Shown: positions 24,782 to 32,287, counted from the stretch's first letter. The stretch: 40,683 bases of DNA from Sphingomonas yabuuchiae (GCF_001477495.1 NZ_LDTF01000099.1:1-40683); one strand, 5' to 3'. Notes: generated from the sequence alone by a model not told the origin. Translations and numbers: made by a program.

Positions 24782-27232
24782 ATGACCCTGCCCGTCACCG
24801 CCGTCCTGCCCGATCTGCTCGCCGCGCTGGCAAACGCGCCCAACGCCGTCCTCGTGGCGCCCCCCGGCGCGGGAAAGACCACCGCCGTCGCGCCCGCGCT
24901 TCTCGACCAGCCCTGGTGCAGTGGCGAAGTCCTGCTCCTGTCCCCCCGCCGCCTTGCTGCCCGCGCCGCCGCCGAGCGCATGGCAGCACTCGCCGAGGAG
25001 CCGGTCGGCCGCACCTTCGGCTATGCGACGCGCATGGATACCAGGGTTAGCGCTGCGACCCGTGTCACCGTCGTCACCGAAGGCATCTTCGTCGCGCGCA
25101 TCCAGGCGGACCCCGAACTGGCGGGCGTGTCGGCGGTGCTGTTCGACGAAGTCCACGAACGCAGCCTCGACGGTGATTTCGGCCTGGCGCTGGCACTGGA
25201 TGCGCAAGCCGGGTTGCGGCCTGATCTGCGGCTGGTCGCCATGTCCGCGACGCTGGACGGTCGCCGCTTTTCCAGCCTGATGGGCGATGTGCCCGTGATC
25301 GAGAGCGAGGGGCGCAGCCATCCGCTGACCTTGCGCCATCTCGGACGGGCCGCCGAAGCGCGGATCGAGGATTCGGTCGCCGCCGCCATCCGCCGCGCGC
25401 TGCAGGACGAGGCGGAGGGCGATATCCTCGCCTTCCTGCCCGGCACCACCGAGATCGCGCGCACCGCCGAGCGGCTGGCGAACCTGCCCTCCGCCATCGC
25501 CATTCACGAGCTCCACGGCTCGCTCGACCCGGCGGCGCAGCGCGCAGCGATCCGGCGTGATCCGGAGGGACGGCGGCGGATCGTGCTCGCCACCTCGATC
25601 GCGGAGACCAGCCTGACGCTCGACGGCGTGCGGATCGTGGTCGACTCCGGGCTGGCCCGTCGTCCGCGCTACGACCGCGCGGCGGGGATGACCCGGCTCG
25701 TCACCGAGCGTGCCAGCCAGGCCGCTGTCGTCCAGCGTGCGGGACGCGCCGCGCGCCAGTCGCCGGGTGTCGCCTATCGCTTGTGGGAGGAAGCCGCGAC
25801 GGCGGGCCTGCCGCGCTTCGACCCGCCCGAAATTCTGGAGGCGGACCTGTCATCGCTGCTGCTCGGCACCGCGCTGTGGGGCGTCAGCGATCCGCGCGCA
25901 CTCCCCTGGCTCGATCCACCGCCCGAGGCGGCCGTCGCGGAAGCCCGCGCCCGCCTCACCGTGCTGGAGGCGCTCGACGACACTGGCCGTCCGACCGCGC
26001 ATGGCAAGGCGATCGCCAAACTGCCGATGCCGCCGCGCCTCGCGCATATGCTGATCCGCAGTGGCGAGCGCGGGCTGGCATCGACCGCCGCCGAGGTCGC
26101 GGTGCTGCTGGGCGAGCGTGGCATCGGCGGGCAGGATGTCGATGTCGAACAGCGCCTGCGCCGCTGGCGGACCGAGCGTGGCCCCAAGGCGGAGGCGGCG
26201 CGGGCGATGGCGAAACGCTGGACCGGCCTCGCTCCCAAGCCGGTCGAGCAGGAGGTCTGGGATCATGGCGCGGGCGTCTGCTTGGCACTCGCCTATCCCG
26301 ACCGGGTGGCGCGGCGGCGTGACGGCACGGGCGAGAATTGGGCGAGCGTCGGGGGCAGGGGCTTCCGGCTCGACCCCGCCTCGGGGCTGGCCAGTTCGGA
26401 ATGGCTGGCGGTGGGCGAGACGCAAGGCGCGGCCTCGTGCGCGCGCATCCTGTCGGCCGCGCCGCTCGACCTCACCACCGTCGAGGCGCTGTTCGCCGAA
26501 CGGATCGAGACGCGGCGGACCGTCACCTTCAACCCGGCAACGGGCGGCGTCGAGGCGTTGCGCGAACGGCGGCTGGGTGGGCTTCGCCTGTCGAGCGGGC
26601 CTGATTCGGGGGCGTCTGCCGATGCCATCGCCGAGGCACTGGTCGAGGGCGTGCGGGCGCATGGCCTGTCGCTGCTCCCCTGGAGCGACGGGGCGGGGGC
26701 GTACCGCGCGCGCGCCGCCTATGCCGGAGTGGCACTGGACGACGAAAGTCTGCTCGAACGGCTGGGCGACTGGCTGCCCGCCTTGGTCGCGGGCAAGCGG
26801 CGGCTGGACGCGCTGGCGCCGGGCGCGCTGACCGAGGCGATCCGCAATCTGGTCGATTGGAACGATCAGCGGCGGATCGATTCGATGGCGCCGTCGCATT
26901 TCACCAGCCCGGCGGGCAGTAGTCATGCCATTGATTATGCAGCCGAAGGTGGTCCGCGCGTCGAGTTGCGCGTGCAGGCGCTGTTCGGTCTGGCCGAGCA
27001 TCCGGTGATCGGAACGGAGCGCGTGCCTTTGGTCCTCAGCCTCACATCGCCCGCTGGACGACCAATCCAGACGACGCGTGACCTGCCCGGTTTCTGGGCG
27101 GGCAGCTGGAGCGCGGTGGCCAAGGAAATGCGCGGCCGCTATCCCCGCCATCCCTGGCCCGACGATCCTGCGGCGGCGTCCGCGACACTGCGCACGAAAA
27201 AGGCGGATGCAAGAGCCGCCGGTTCGCGATAA
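24782..27232 (+). CDS. hrpB: ATP-dependent RNA helicase HrpB
   Basis: A DExH helicase of 816 residues, close to the E. coli length of about 809. Walker A is APPGAGKTTAV (Lys32), the Walker B box is DEVHERS (Asp122 to His125), then MSATLDGRRF (motif III) and the C-terminal RecA motifs with TSIAETSLTLDGV and QRAGRAAR. The distal part carries the HrpB-specific C-terminal region (for example NLVDWNDQRRID). The precise RNA target in alphaproteobacteria is unknown. The frame extends upstream into a repeat element; the ATG at 24782 matches the family start, though no clear ribosome binding site is present. Confidence 0.93.
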   Translation: MTLPVTAVLPDLLAALANAPNAVLVAPPGAGKTTAVAPALLDQPWCSGEVLLLSPRRLAARAAAERMAALAEEPVGRTFGYATRMDTRVSAATRVTVVTEGIFVARIQADPELAGVSAVLFDEVHERSLDGDFGLALALDAQAGLRPDLRLVAMSATLDGRRFSSLMGDVPVIESEGRSHPLTLRHLGRAAEARIEDSVAAAIRRALQDEAEGDILAFLPGTTEIARTAERLANLPSAIAIHELHGSLDPAAQRAAIRRDPEGRRRIVLATSIAETSLTLDGVRIVVDSGLARRPRYDRAAGMTRLVTERASQAAVVQRAGRAARQSPGVAYRLWEEAATAGLPRFDPPEILEADLSSLLLGTALWGVSDPRALPWLDPPPEAAVAEARARLTVLEALDDTGRPTAHGKAIAKLPMPPRLAHMLIRSGERGLASTAAEVAVLLGERGIGGQDVDVEQRLRRWRTERGPKAEAARAMAKRWTGLAPKPVEQEVWDHGAGVCLALAYPDRVARRRDGTGENWASVGGRGFRLDPASGLASSEWLAVGETQGAASCARILSAAPLDLTTVEALFAERIETRRTVTFNPATGGVEALRERRLGGLRLSSGPDSGASADAIAEALVEGVRAHGLSLLPWSDGAGAYRARAAYAGVALDDESLLERLGDWLPALVAGKRRLDALAPGALTEAIRNLVDWNDQRRIDSMAPSHFTSPAGSSHAIDYAAEGGPRVELRVQALFGLAEHPVIGTERVPLVLSLTSPAGRPIQTTRDLPGFWAGSWSAVAKEMRGRYPRHPWPDDPAAASATLRTKKADARAAGSR

Positions 27233-27244
27233 GGGACAAGAATT

Positions 27245-27526
27245 ATGGCCACTGCTCGCATCTTCCAGCGCCCCAAGAACGCGATGCAATCCGGCAAGTA
27301 CCGGACCGATCGCTGGCAACTCGAATTCGAACCGACCGAGGCGAAAAAGCCCGATCCCCTGACCGGCTGGGCCGGCAGCGGCGACACGCAGGAACAGGTC
27401 CGCCTGACCTTCGCGACGCTGGAAGAGGCGATCGCCTATTGCCAGCGCGAAGGGCTCGACCACCATGTCGTGCCGACGCCGCAAAAGACGCTGAAGCTGC
27501 AAAGCTACGCCGACAATTTCCGTTGA
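27245..27526 (+). CDS. NDUFS4-like accessory subunit of complex I
   Basis: A 93-residue protein of the ETC complex I (NDUFS4/18-kDa) family: ARIFQRPKNAMQSGK start, WQLEFEP, then DPLTGWAGSGDTQEQVRLTF, and EEAIAYCQREG. In alphaproteobacteria such proteins are accessory subunits of NADH:ubiquinone oxidoreductase, shared with mitochondria. It is encoded alone, 12 bases after hrpB and away from any nuo genes seen here. AAGGGA precedes the start and a terminator follows. Confidence 0.92.
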   Translation: MATARIFQRPKNAMQSGKYRTDRWQLEFEPTEAKKPDPLTGWAGSGDTQEQVRLTFATLEEAIAYCQREGLDHHVVPTPQKTLKLQSYADNFR

Positions 27527-27532
27527 GGTTCG

Positions 27533-27565
27533 AGCGCTCCGGTCACGGCCGGGGCGCTTTTCTTT
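27533..27565 (+). terminator. rho-independent terminator after the NDUFS4-like gene
   Basis: The arms AGCGCTCCGG (27533-27542) and CCGGGGCGCT (27549-27558) pair with one G-T wobble and a 6-base loop, followed by TTTTCTTT. Confidence 0.85.
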
Positions 27566-27580
27566 CGCGCGCAGCGCTTG

Positions 27581-27935
27581 AGAAGGTTGGTTCGCGCGGA
27601 GACGCGGAGGTTTCGCGCCCGGCGGTATCGGGATCGCTTCATAACCGGCCTGTTGTCGAGGCCTGCCGTTTCCGCGAGCAAGCCCTCTCCGCGTCCTCCG
27701 CGCCTCTGCGCGAACCAACCTTCTTTGAGCTATTTGTTCGCACGAAGCTGCGATGGCGCGAAGATTTTTAGAATGGGTTCGCGCAGAGGCGCGGAGAGCG
27801 CCGAGGTGGCGTGTCTGGTGGCATCGGACGCGCACTAGAACGGCCTGTTGAGGAGATATCTCGCTGCCGCGAGCGTGACCTCTCCGCGTCTCCGCGCGAT
27901 AAATCTTCTTCGCGTGCTCGCGGCTTCGCGCGAAC
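27581..27935. repeat. two tandem long palindromic GCGCGGAG/CTCCGCGC elements, copies 3a and 3b
   Basis: Copy 3a has perfect 17-base arms AGAAGGTTGGTTCGCGC (27581-27597) and its complement at 27708-27724. Copy 3b runs about 27737-27935, from ttcgcacgaagctgcgatgg to ggcttcgcgcgaa. Both interiors contain a cggcctgttg segment followed by ctctccgcgtc, so they derive from one ancestor. They fill the 409-base gap between the convergent NDUFS4-like and NUDIX genes; no gene is supported within. Confidence 0.75.
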
Positions 27936-28469
27936 TCAAAAGCCCAGAATACCGCCGCCCAGCAATAGCAGCAGCTTGGCATCGACCGCCGCCCCCGCCG
28001 CCCGGCGTTCGGCGATGAAGGCGACGACCTCCGACAGCTTCACCCGGTGCACGACGATCTGCTCGTCCGAGTCGCCTCCGCCGTCGCCGACCTTTTCCAG
28101 CCCGGTGGCCCGGACCAAAGTGAAACGCTCCGACGTCATGCCGGGCGAGGAACAGAATTCCCCCAGCGCCTCGATCCGGGCCGGGCGATAGCCGGTTTCC
28201 TCCTCCAACTCGCGCGCGGCACCGTCCAGCACCGCCTCGCCCTCGGTTTCGTCGCCGATCAGCCCGGCGGGCATTTCCAGGCACGGCGCGCCCAGCGGAA
28301 TGCGGAATTGCTCGACCAGCAGGATATGGCCGTCCTCGATCGCGAGGATGACGGCGGCGCGAATGTCGCGCGGTCGGTCGGCATATTCCCAAGTGCCGCG
28401 CTTGCGCAGCGTGAGGAAACGCCCCTCGGCCAGGGTTTCGAGGGGGGCGTCCATACGGGGATCGGTCAT
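27936..28469 (-). CDS. NUDIX hydrolase, ADP-ribose/NDP-sugar pyrophosphatase type
   Basis: It hydrolyses a nucleoside diphosphate linked to another group. The 177-residue protein has ILLVEQFRIPLG and EMPAGLIGD, features shared with ADP-ribose pyrophosphatases. The complete Nudix box runs from Gly72 to Tyr94, with Arg86-Glu87 and Glu89-Glu91 as metal-binding core (RELEEETGY). The real start is the ATG at 28469, which overlaps the stop of the preceding TPM gene by 4 nt, so it belongs to the lemA-TPM operon. A direct functional link between the two is not established. Confidence 0.92.
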   Translation of the reverse strand: MTDPRMDAPLETLAEGRFLTLRKRGTWEYADRPRDIRAAVILAIEDGHILLVEQFRIPLGAPCLEMPAGLIGDETEGEAVLDGAARELEEETGYRPARIEALGEFCSSPGMTSERFTLVRATGLEKVGDGGGDSDEQIVVHRVKLSEVVAFIAERRAAGAAVDAKLLLLLGGGILGF

Positions 28470-29131
28470 AGCGAGATCGGTCTGTCCGGCAGTTCGTTGG
28501 TGTCGGCCGCCGTCTTGGGGAAATGTGTCGCCAGCACAAGCCCGATGCGCTCGACCGCCGCGCCCAGCCCCTCGCCGACATGACCCTTCGCGACATGGGG
28601 CAGCATGACCGCCATCGCCTTGCCCCAGGTTTCCGGCCCGACCTTGCCGGTCAGCCCGGAGTCGGCGACGATCTCGGCCATATGCTCGTCCTCCGAGAGG
28701 TAGAGCAGCACGCCGTAGCGACTGTCGGTGCGCCGTTCGGCCGAAACGCGGAAGAGGAGGACGGCACGCGCCCGGACACGGGCATGGCGGATGCTCTTGG
28801 GCACCAATGCGATCCGGCGCGTCACGGACCCGAGCAGCGCGTAAACCAGCCCGAAGGCCAGGATCTGCGCAAGCATCAGCACGCCCAGGATCAGGTCTTC
28901 GCCCGGCGCGCTCCACGCGTCATGGACCAGCGCCAACAGCTTCAACCCCAGATCGGGGAAGAGCGCGGCGAACAGCGGCACCAGCAGCATCGCGGGCACG
29001 GCGAACCACAAGGCGACGTCGCGATAGTCGTCCGAGCGCGGCGCGACGATGGTGACGATCTCCGCATCCGTGGTCGCCTCGGCCCGCGCGACGGCGGCGG
29101 TGACCAGATCGCTATCGGCTTCGCTCAACAT
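28466..29131 (-). CDS. TPM-domain membrane protein (second TPM protein)
   Basis: A 221-residue protein: an N-terminal helix (EADSDLVTAAVARAEATTDAEIVTIV in two parts) matching the start of a TPM domain, two hydrophobic segments (ALWFAVPAMLLVPLFAALF and ILGVLMLAQILAFGLVYALL), then the second TPM half with GVLLYLSEDEHMAEIVAD. No signal peptide. GGGGGA precedes the ATG. An apparent extension upstream reads through the glycine-rich end of the previous gene in another frame and is not real. TPM proteins near LemA are common, but their biochemistry is not settled. Confidence 0.82.
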   Translation of the reverse strand: MLSEADSDLVTAAVARAEATTDAEIVTIVAPRSDDYRDVALWFAVPAMLLVPLFAALFPDLGLKLLALVHDAWSAPGEDLILGVLMLAQILAFGLVYALLGSVTRRIALVPKSIRHARVRARAVLLFRVSAERRTDSRYGVLLYLSEDEHMAEIVADSGLTGKVGPETWGKAMAVMLPHVAKGHVGEGLGAAVERIGLVLATHFPKTAADTNELPDRPISL

Positions 29132-29132
29132 C

Positions 29133-30026
29133 TCACCAATCCCCCGATGCGCCGCCGCCGCCGCCCGAGCCGCCACCGCCGCCGGTAAAGCCGCCGCCGA
29201 ACCATGACCCGTCGCTGCCCCCGTCGGAGCCACCCGAACTCCAGCCGCCACCCGATCCGCCGCCGCTGCCCCAGCCGGGGCCCCAGAGGATGATCGGCCA
29301 GCCGCCGCCGCGACGCCCACCGCCGCCGCCACGATCGTCGTCATCGTCGTCGTGAAACCGCTGGCCCTGTCTGCGACGCAGAATCGACAACAGGACGAAG
29401 CCGCCGATGAAGACTACGAGAACGATCAGGATCGGAAAGCCATCGGAATCGCCGCCGCCGCGTCTGTTCTGGCGGTCGAACTGTTTGGCAGCCTCGGCCA
29501 CCCTGGCCTTGGCTTCCTCGGGTGAGGCGCGAAGCTGGGCGATGACGGCGTCAGCGCCAGCATTCAGCGCGCCCGATATGTCGCTCGATTCCCGCAGACG
29601 CGGGAGCATCAACGTGCGGATCATCTGCGAAGACCATGCGTCGGTCAGGATCGGCTCCAACCCATAGCCGACTTCGAGGCGGGGGCCTCGCTGCCCCTTT
29701 CCCTCATTGGGCGCAACGAAGAGGATCGCGCCATTATTGACGTCCTTGAGACCGACGCCCCAATAACGGATCAGCTTGTTGCCATAATCTTCGATCGGGC
29801 GGCCCTGCAGATCGGGAATGGTCGCCACCACCAGCTGGCGGCCGGTGTCCTTTTGCAGGGCCTGCAGCTTCTGTTCGAGCTGCGCCTTGGTCGCCGGATC
29901 GATCTTGCCCGCCGCATCGACGACCAGGCCGTCGAGCTTGGGAAAACTCTGCGCCATCACGGGGACGGCGCAGAGGATCAGCCAGAGCCCGAGGACCGGG
30001 CGGAGCAGCCGGGTGAACCGGGTCAT
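29133..30026 (-). CDS. TPM-domain secreted or membrane protein, YgcG-like
   Basis: A 297-residue protein with a signal peptide (VLGLWLILCAVPVMA), an exported TPM domain (FPKLDGLVVDAAGKIDP, then QLVVATIPDLQGRPIEDYGNKL and GAILFVAP), a single membrane helix near residues 200-217 (ILIVLVVFIGGFVLLSIL), an acidic DDDDD patch and a long glycine/serine/tryptophan-rich tail ending GGGGASGDW. This is the YgcG layout; the domain is extracytoplasmic and the glycine tail would face the cytoplasm. It lies 10 bases after lemA and just before the second TPM gene. Family members are reported with phosphatase-like or photosystem-repair roles; none can be assigned here. Confidence 0.9.
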   Translation of the reverse strand: MTRFTRLLRPVLGLWLILCAVPVMAQSFPKLDGLVVDAAGKIDPATKAQLEQKLQALQKDTGRQLVVATIPDLQGRPIEDYGNKLIRYWGVGLKDVNNGAILFVAPNEGKGQRGPRLEVGYGLEPILTDAWSSQMIRTLMLPRLRESSDISGALNAGADAVIAQLRASPEEAKARVAEAAKQFDRQNRRGGGDSDGFPILIVLVVFIGGFVLLSILRRRQGQRFHDDDDDDRGGGGGRRGGGWPIILWGPGWGSGGGSGGGWSSGGSDGGSDGSWFGGGFTGGGGGSGGGGGASGDW

Positions 30027-30036
30027 GGGGATACGA

Positions 30037-30630
30037 TCAGGCGCCGAAATTCACCTTGGGCGCATTCTCAGCGCCCGGCGTGGTCGCCTGATAGGGCGTC
30101 TTGGGCTTGGCGCCATAGAACACCTTCGCGCCGATCGCGTCGGGGAAGGTGCGGATGCGGGTGTTATAGGCCTGCACCGCCTTGTTGTAATCGCCGATCG
30201 CGATGTTGATGCGGTTCTCGGTGCCTTCCAGCTGGCTCATGAAGGTCTGGAAATTGTCCTGGCTCTTCAGGTTCGGATAGGCCTCGACATTGGCCAGCAG
30301 CCGGCCGAGCGACCCGCTGAGCTGTCCCTGCGCCTGGGCGAATTGCTGCATCTTGGCGGGGTCGGACAGGTCGGCGCTGTTCACCTGGACCGAGGTCGCC
30401 TTGGCGCGTGCGTTGACCACTTCGGTCAGGATCGACTTTTCCGAGGCGGCGGCGCCCTTCACGGTGGCTTCCAGATTGGGGATCAGGTTCGCGCGGCGCT
30501 GATAGGCGGCCTGGACGTCGGCCCATTTCGCGTTCACATTTTCCTCGGCCGTGGGCACGCTGTTCATGCCGCAGCCGGACAAAGCGACGGCCATCACGAC
30601 CGGGGTCAGGGCAAGAACGGGACGACGCAT
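30037..30630 (-). CDS. lemA: LemA-family lipoprotein
   Basis: A 197-residue protein with a lipobox (VALSGC, Cys20) and the LemA four-helix region: VNAKWADVQAAYQRRANLIP, NLEATVKGAAASEKSIL, and AQGQLSGSLGRLLANVEAYP, ending near NTRIRTFPDAIGAK. Usual LemA proteins are anchored by an N-terminal helix; here the Cys suggests a lipid anchor. GGAGGA precedes the start. It is the first gene of lemA-TPM-TPM-NUDIX, an arrangement found in many bacteria, and is transcribed away from mscL. Confidence 0.93.
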   Translation of the reverse strand: MRRPVLALTPVVMAVALSGCGMNSVPTAEENVNAKWADVQAAYQRRANLIPNLEATVKGAAASEKSILTEVVNARAKATSVQVNSADLSDPAKMQQFAQAQGQLSGSLGRLLANVEAYPNLKSQDNFQTFMSQLEGTENRINIAIGDYNKAVQAYNTRIRTFPDAIGAKVFYGAKPKTPYQATTPGAENAPKVNFGA

Positions 30631-30659
30631 TCGAATATTCCTCCGTCAACTGTCTGGTC

Positions 30660-30688
30660 TATATAAGACGCATGTCTTGCTTGGCGAA
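30660..30688 (-). promoter_or_regulatory. candidate promoter of the lemA operon
   Basis: On the minus strand TTCGCC (30683-30688) lies 17 bases before TATATA (30660-30665). A start near 30653 would give a leader of about 23 bases to the lemA ATG, with its GGAGGA. Confidence 0.45.
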
Positions 30689-30739
30689 GGGCAAAAGCGA
30701 CGATACCCTCGAAGCCCAGGCAAATAGAGGGATTTGGCG

Positions 30740-31192
30740 ATGCTCAAGGAATTTCGGGCCTTCATCGCGCGGGGCAATGTGCTCGATCTGGCGGTGGCGG
30801 TCATCATCGGGGCGGCGTTCAGCAAGATCGTGACGTCGCTGACCGACGACGTGCTGATGCCGGTGATCGGCAAGATCTTCGGCGGACTGGATTTCTCCAG
30901 CTATTTCGTGCGCATGGGGCCGATCCCGGCCAATTATGCTGGCTCGCTGACCGATTATGCCGCGCTGAAGAAGGCAGGCGTGCCGCTGCTGGGCTATGGC
31001 GCGTTCGTGACGCAGGCGGTCAATTTCGTGATCGTCGCCTTCATCATCTTCCTGCTGATCCGCACCGTGAACCGTGCGACCGCGATGTTCGAGAAAGACA
31101 AGGCCGTCGCCGCCGCCGAGCCCAAGGCGGAGCCCGCCGATGTCGCACTGCTGCGCGAAATTCGCGACGAACTGCGCGCGCGGCGTCCATAA
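30740..31192 (+). CDS. mscL: large-conductance mechanosensitive channel MscL
   Basis: An inner-membrane emergency valve opened by membrane tension during osmotic downshock. The 150-residue protein begins MLKEFRAFIARGNVLDLAVAVIIGAAF, quoted here in family terms as the amphipathic N-terminal helix plus first membrane helix. The VIGKIFGGLDFSSYF loop follows, then TM2 (AVNFVIVAFIIFLLIRTVN) and a cytoplasmic helix ending RDELRARRP. The ATG at 30740 has AGAGGG upstream and matches the family start; a TTG two codons earlier is possible but unlikely. Confidence 0.95.
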   Translation: MLKEFRAFIARGNVLDLAVAVIIGAAFSKIVTSLTDDVLMPVIGKIFGGLDFSSYFVRMGPIPANYAGSLTDYAALKKAGVPLLGYGAFVTQAVNFVIVAFIIFLLIRTVNRATAMFEKDKAVAAAEPKAEPADVALLREIRDELRARRP

Positions 31193-31204
31193 TTTATCGC
31201 GTCA

Positions 31205-31325
31205 CCCCGGCGAAGGCCGGGGTCCAGTCGCTACCAGGCTGGGGGAGCGGGACGACGTTGCGTGGGAGGCGGTGGCTTTCGGCCTTCGATCGCTCACTAC
31301 AACTGGACCCCGGCCTTCGCCGGGG
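31205..31325. repeat. CCCCGGCGAAGGCCGGGG paired repeat, copy 3 (121 bp)
   Basis: Intact 18-base units at both ends; the interior has ccaggctgggggagcg, gcgtgggaggcgg and ggccttcgatcgctcac. It sits between the convergent mscL and Rrf2-type genes. Confidence 0.9.
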
Positions 31326-31348
31326 TGGCGCAATGTTGGGTAAAGGGC

Positions 31349-31780
31349 TTAAGCCGCCGCCAGCTTCTTGGCCGTCGCATCCGCCAGGCTGGTGCCGTCG
31401 AGGATCCGCGCCGTCTCGTCGCGCACCCGCATCATCGCGTGGCGGATGGCGCAGTCGGCCTCGCTCTTGCAGTCGTTGCAGGGGCGATAGGCTGTCCGGC
31501 TGACGCAGGGGACCAGCGCCAGCGGCCCTTCGATCGTGCGGATGATGTCGCCCAGCGAGATCAGGTGCGCGGGCCGCGCCAGCCGGTATCCGCCCATCTT
31601 GCCGCGCTGGCTGTCGAGCAGTTGCGCGCCCTTCAGGTCGGCGAGGATCAGCTCCAGGAACTTGCGCGGCACATTGGCCTCGGCCGCGATGCGGGTCATC
31701 GAGGTCGGCGGCCCTTCCACCGGCATTTCCGCCAGGAACAGCATCGCGCGCAGCGCATAACGGGACCGCTGGGTCAACAT
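31349..31780 (-). CDS. Rrf2-family transcriptional regulator with Fe-S-type cysteines
   Basis: A 143-residue DNA-binding protein: winged helix from MLTQRSRYALRAMLFLAEMP, recognition part NVPRKFLELILADLKGAQLL, wing QRGKMGGYRLARP, then a cysteine-rich loop with Cys92, Cys101, Cys104 and Cys110. IscR, NsrR and RirA belong to this family and sense Fe-S status, nitric oxide or iron. Cys spacing here (9-3-6) is not exactly that of IscR, and no isc or suf genes are nearby, so I assign only the family. The start at 31780 has GGGGAG a few bases upstream; an ATG 4 codons earlier is an alternative. Confidence 0.88.
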   Translation of the reverse strand: MLTQRSRYALRAMLFLAEMPVEGPPTSMTRIAAEANVPRKFLELILADLKGAQLLDSQRGKMGGYRLARPAHLISLGDIIRTIEGPLALVPCVSRTAYRPCNDCKSEADCAIRHAMMRVRDETARILDGTSLADATAKKLAAA

Positions 31781-31821
31781 GGAGCTCCCCATGGACCCAA
31801 AATGGGGCGAGCGAAAGGCAT

Positions 31822-31850
31822 TTGCGTAATGCCGCCGGGCTTCCTATATC
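31822..31850 (+). promoter_or_regulatory. candidate promoter of ssrA
   Basis: TTGCGT (31822-31827) and TATATC (31845-31850) are separated by exactly 17 bases. A start near 31857 coincides with where the acceptor part of the permuted tmRNA should begin. Confidence 0.55.
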
Positions 31851-31856
31851 CCTACG

Positions 31857-32215
31857 TGCCGGGTTTCACCCGGCTATGACGATAAACTGCGGCGAGTAAT
31901 AGACGCAGCGGACCCGGGGGCAGTACCCGGCGGCTCCACCATAAAAGGTGGTGTACTTGGACACCGTTTCTGACGGGGCCGAACCAGGATCGACGTGTGT
32001 TGAAAAGCGCTGTTTTCGTTCGGAATGGGACCACCGCAACGGCCCATATACACAAGTGCCAACGATAACGAAGCACTCGCGATTGCGGCGTAATTGAGGG
32101 CCTCACGGCCTGAGATTACACCAAAATAGCGCGGTCGGACCCCACCGGGCAACAGAAGGGGAATCCAGCGGTACGGGGAGCACCGGGCAACAGAAGCTCC
32201 CCACTTTCCGGTTTT
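31857..32215 (+). ncRNA. ssrA: tmRNA, circularly permuted two-piece form
   Basis: tmRNA rescues stalled ribosomes and tags the unfinished protein for degradation. The gene order is permuted as known for alphaproteobacteria. First is the acceptor piece (about 31857-31941), ending in CGGCTCC-ACCA, with a T-arm-like stem before it. A 33-base spacer with its own hairpin (31942-31974) would be cut out. Then comes the coding piece starting GGGGCCGAACCAGGATCGAC at 31975. GGGGCCG (31975-31981) pairs with CGGCTCC (31931-31937) with one G-U, rebuilding the acceptor stem. The tag frame is 32058-32093, giving ANDNEALAIAA then TAA; the charged Ala would add one more residue in front. Two pseudoknots follow at 32140-32172 and 32175-32212, and the second ends in TTTT. 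Exact processed ends are estimates. Confidence 0.93.
32140..32215 (+). ncRNA. tandem pseudoknots at the 3' end of tmRNA
   Basis: Pseudoknot A: stem 1 CCCC (32140-32143) with GGGG (32158-32161), stem 2 ACCG (32144-32147) with CGGT (32169-32172). Pseudoknot B: stem 1 GGGGAGC (32175-32181) with GCTCCCC (32196-32202), stem 2 ACCGG (32182-32186) with CCGGT (32208-32212), followed by Ts. The 16-base string caccgggcaacagaag occurs in both, exactly 38 bases apart. Confidence 0.75.
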
Positions 32216-32254
32216 GATATGAGCGTGCTGAGCCTCTCGCCAGTTACATCACCT

Positions 32255-32287
32255 TCCGTTCGCGCCGAGCGAAGTCGAAGTGCGCGG
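32255..32287. repeat. GCGAAGTCGA-type repeat, single arm
   Basis: The string TCCGTTCGCGCCGAGCGAAG and the following tcgaagtgcgcgg match the left arm of the paired repeat at 12262-12348. The right arm is missing; it is replaced by unrelated sequence before the paired repeat at 32338. Confidence 0.65.

Noticed and set aside
25850..27982. 710-codon minus-strand open frame opposite hrpB
   Set aside because: Shadow of hrpB that also runs through an unrelated gene and a repeat region; no domain.
28466..29344. Longer form of the second TPM protein starting at 29344
   Set aside because: The added N-terminus is the glycine-rich tail of the previous gene read in another frame, giving an Ala/Gly-rich stretch without family similarity.
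32140..32215. Riboswitch with pseudoknots
   Set aside because: It follows the tmRNA tag directly, on the same strand, and no gene downstream would be controlled; part of ssrA is the simpler reading.
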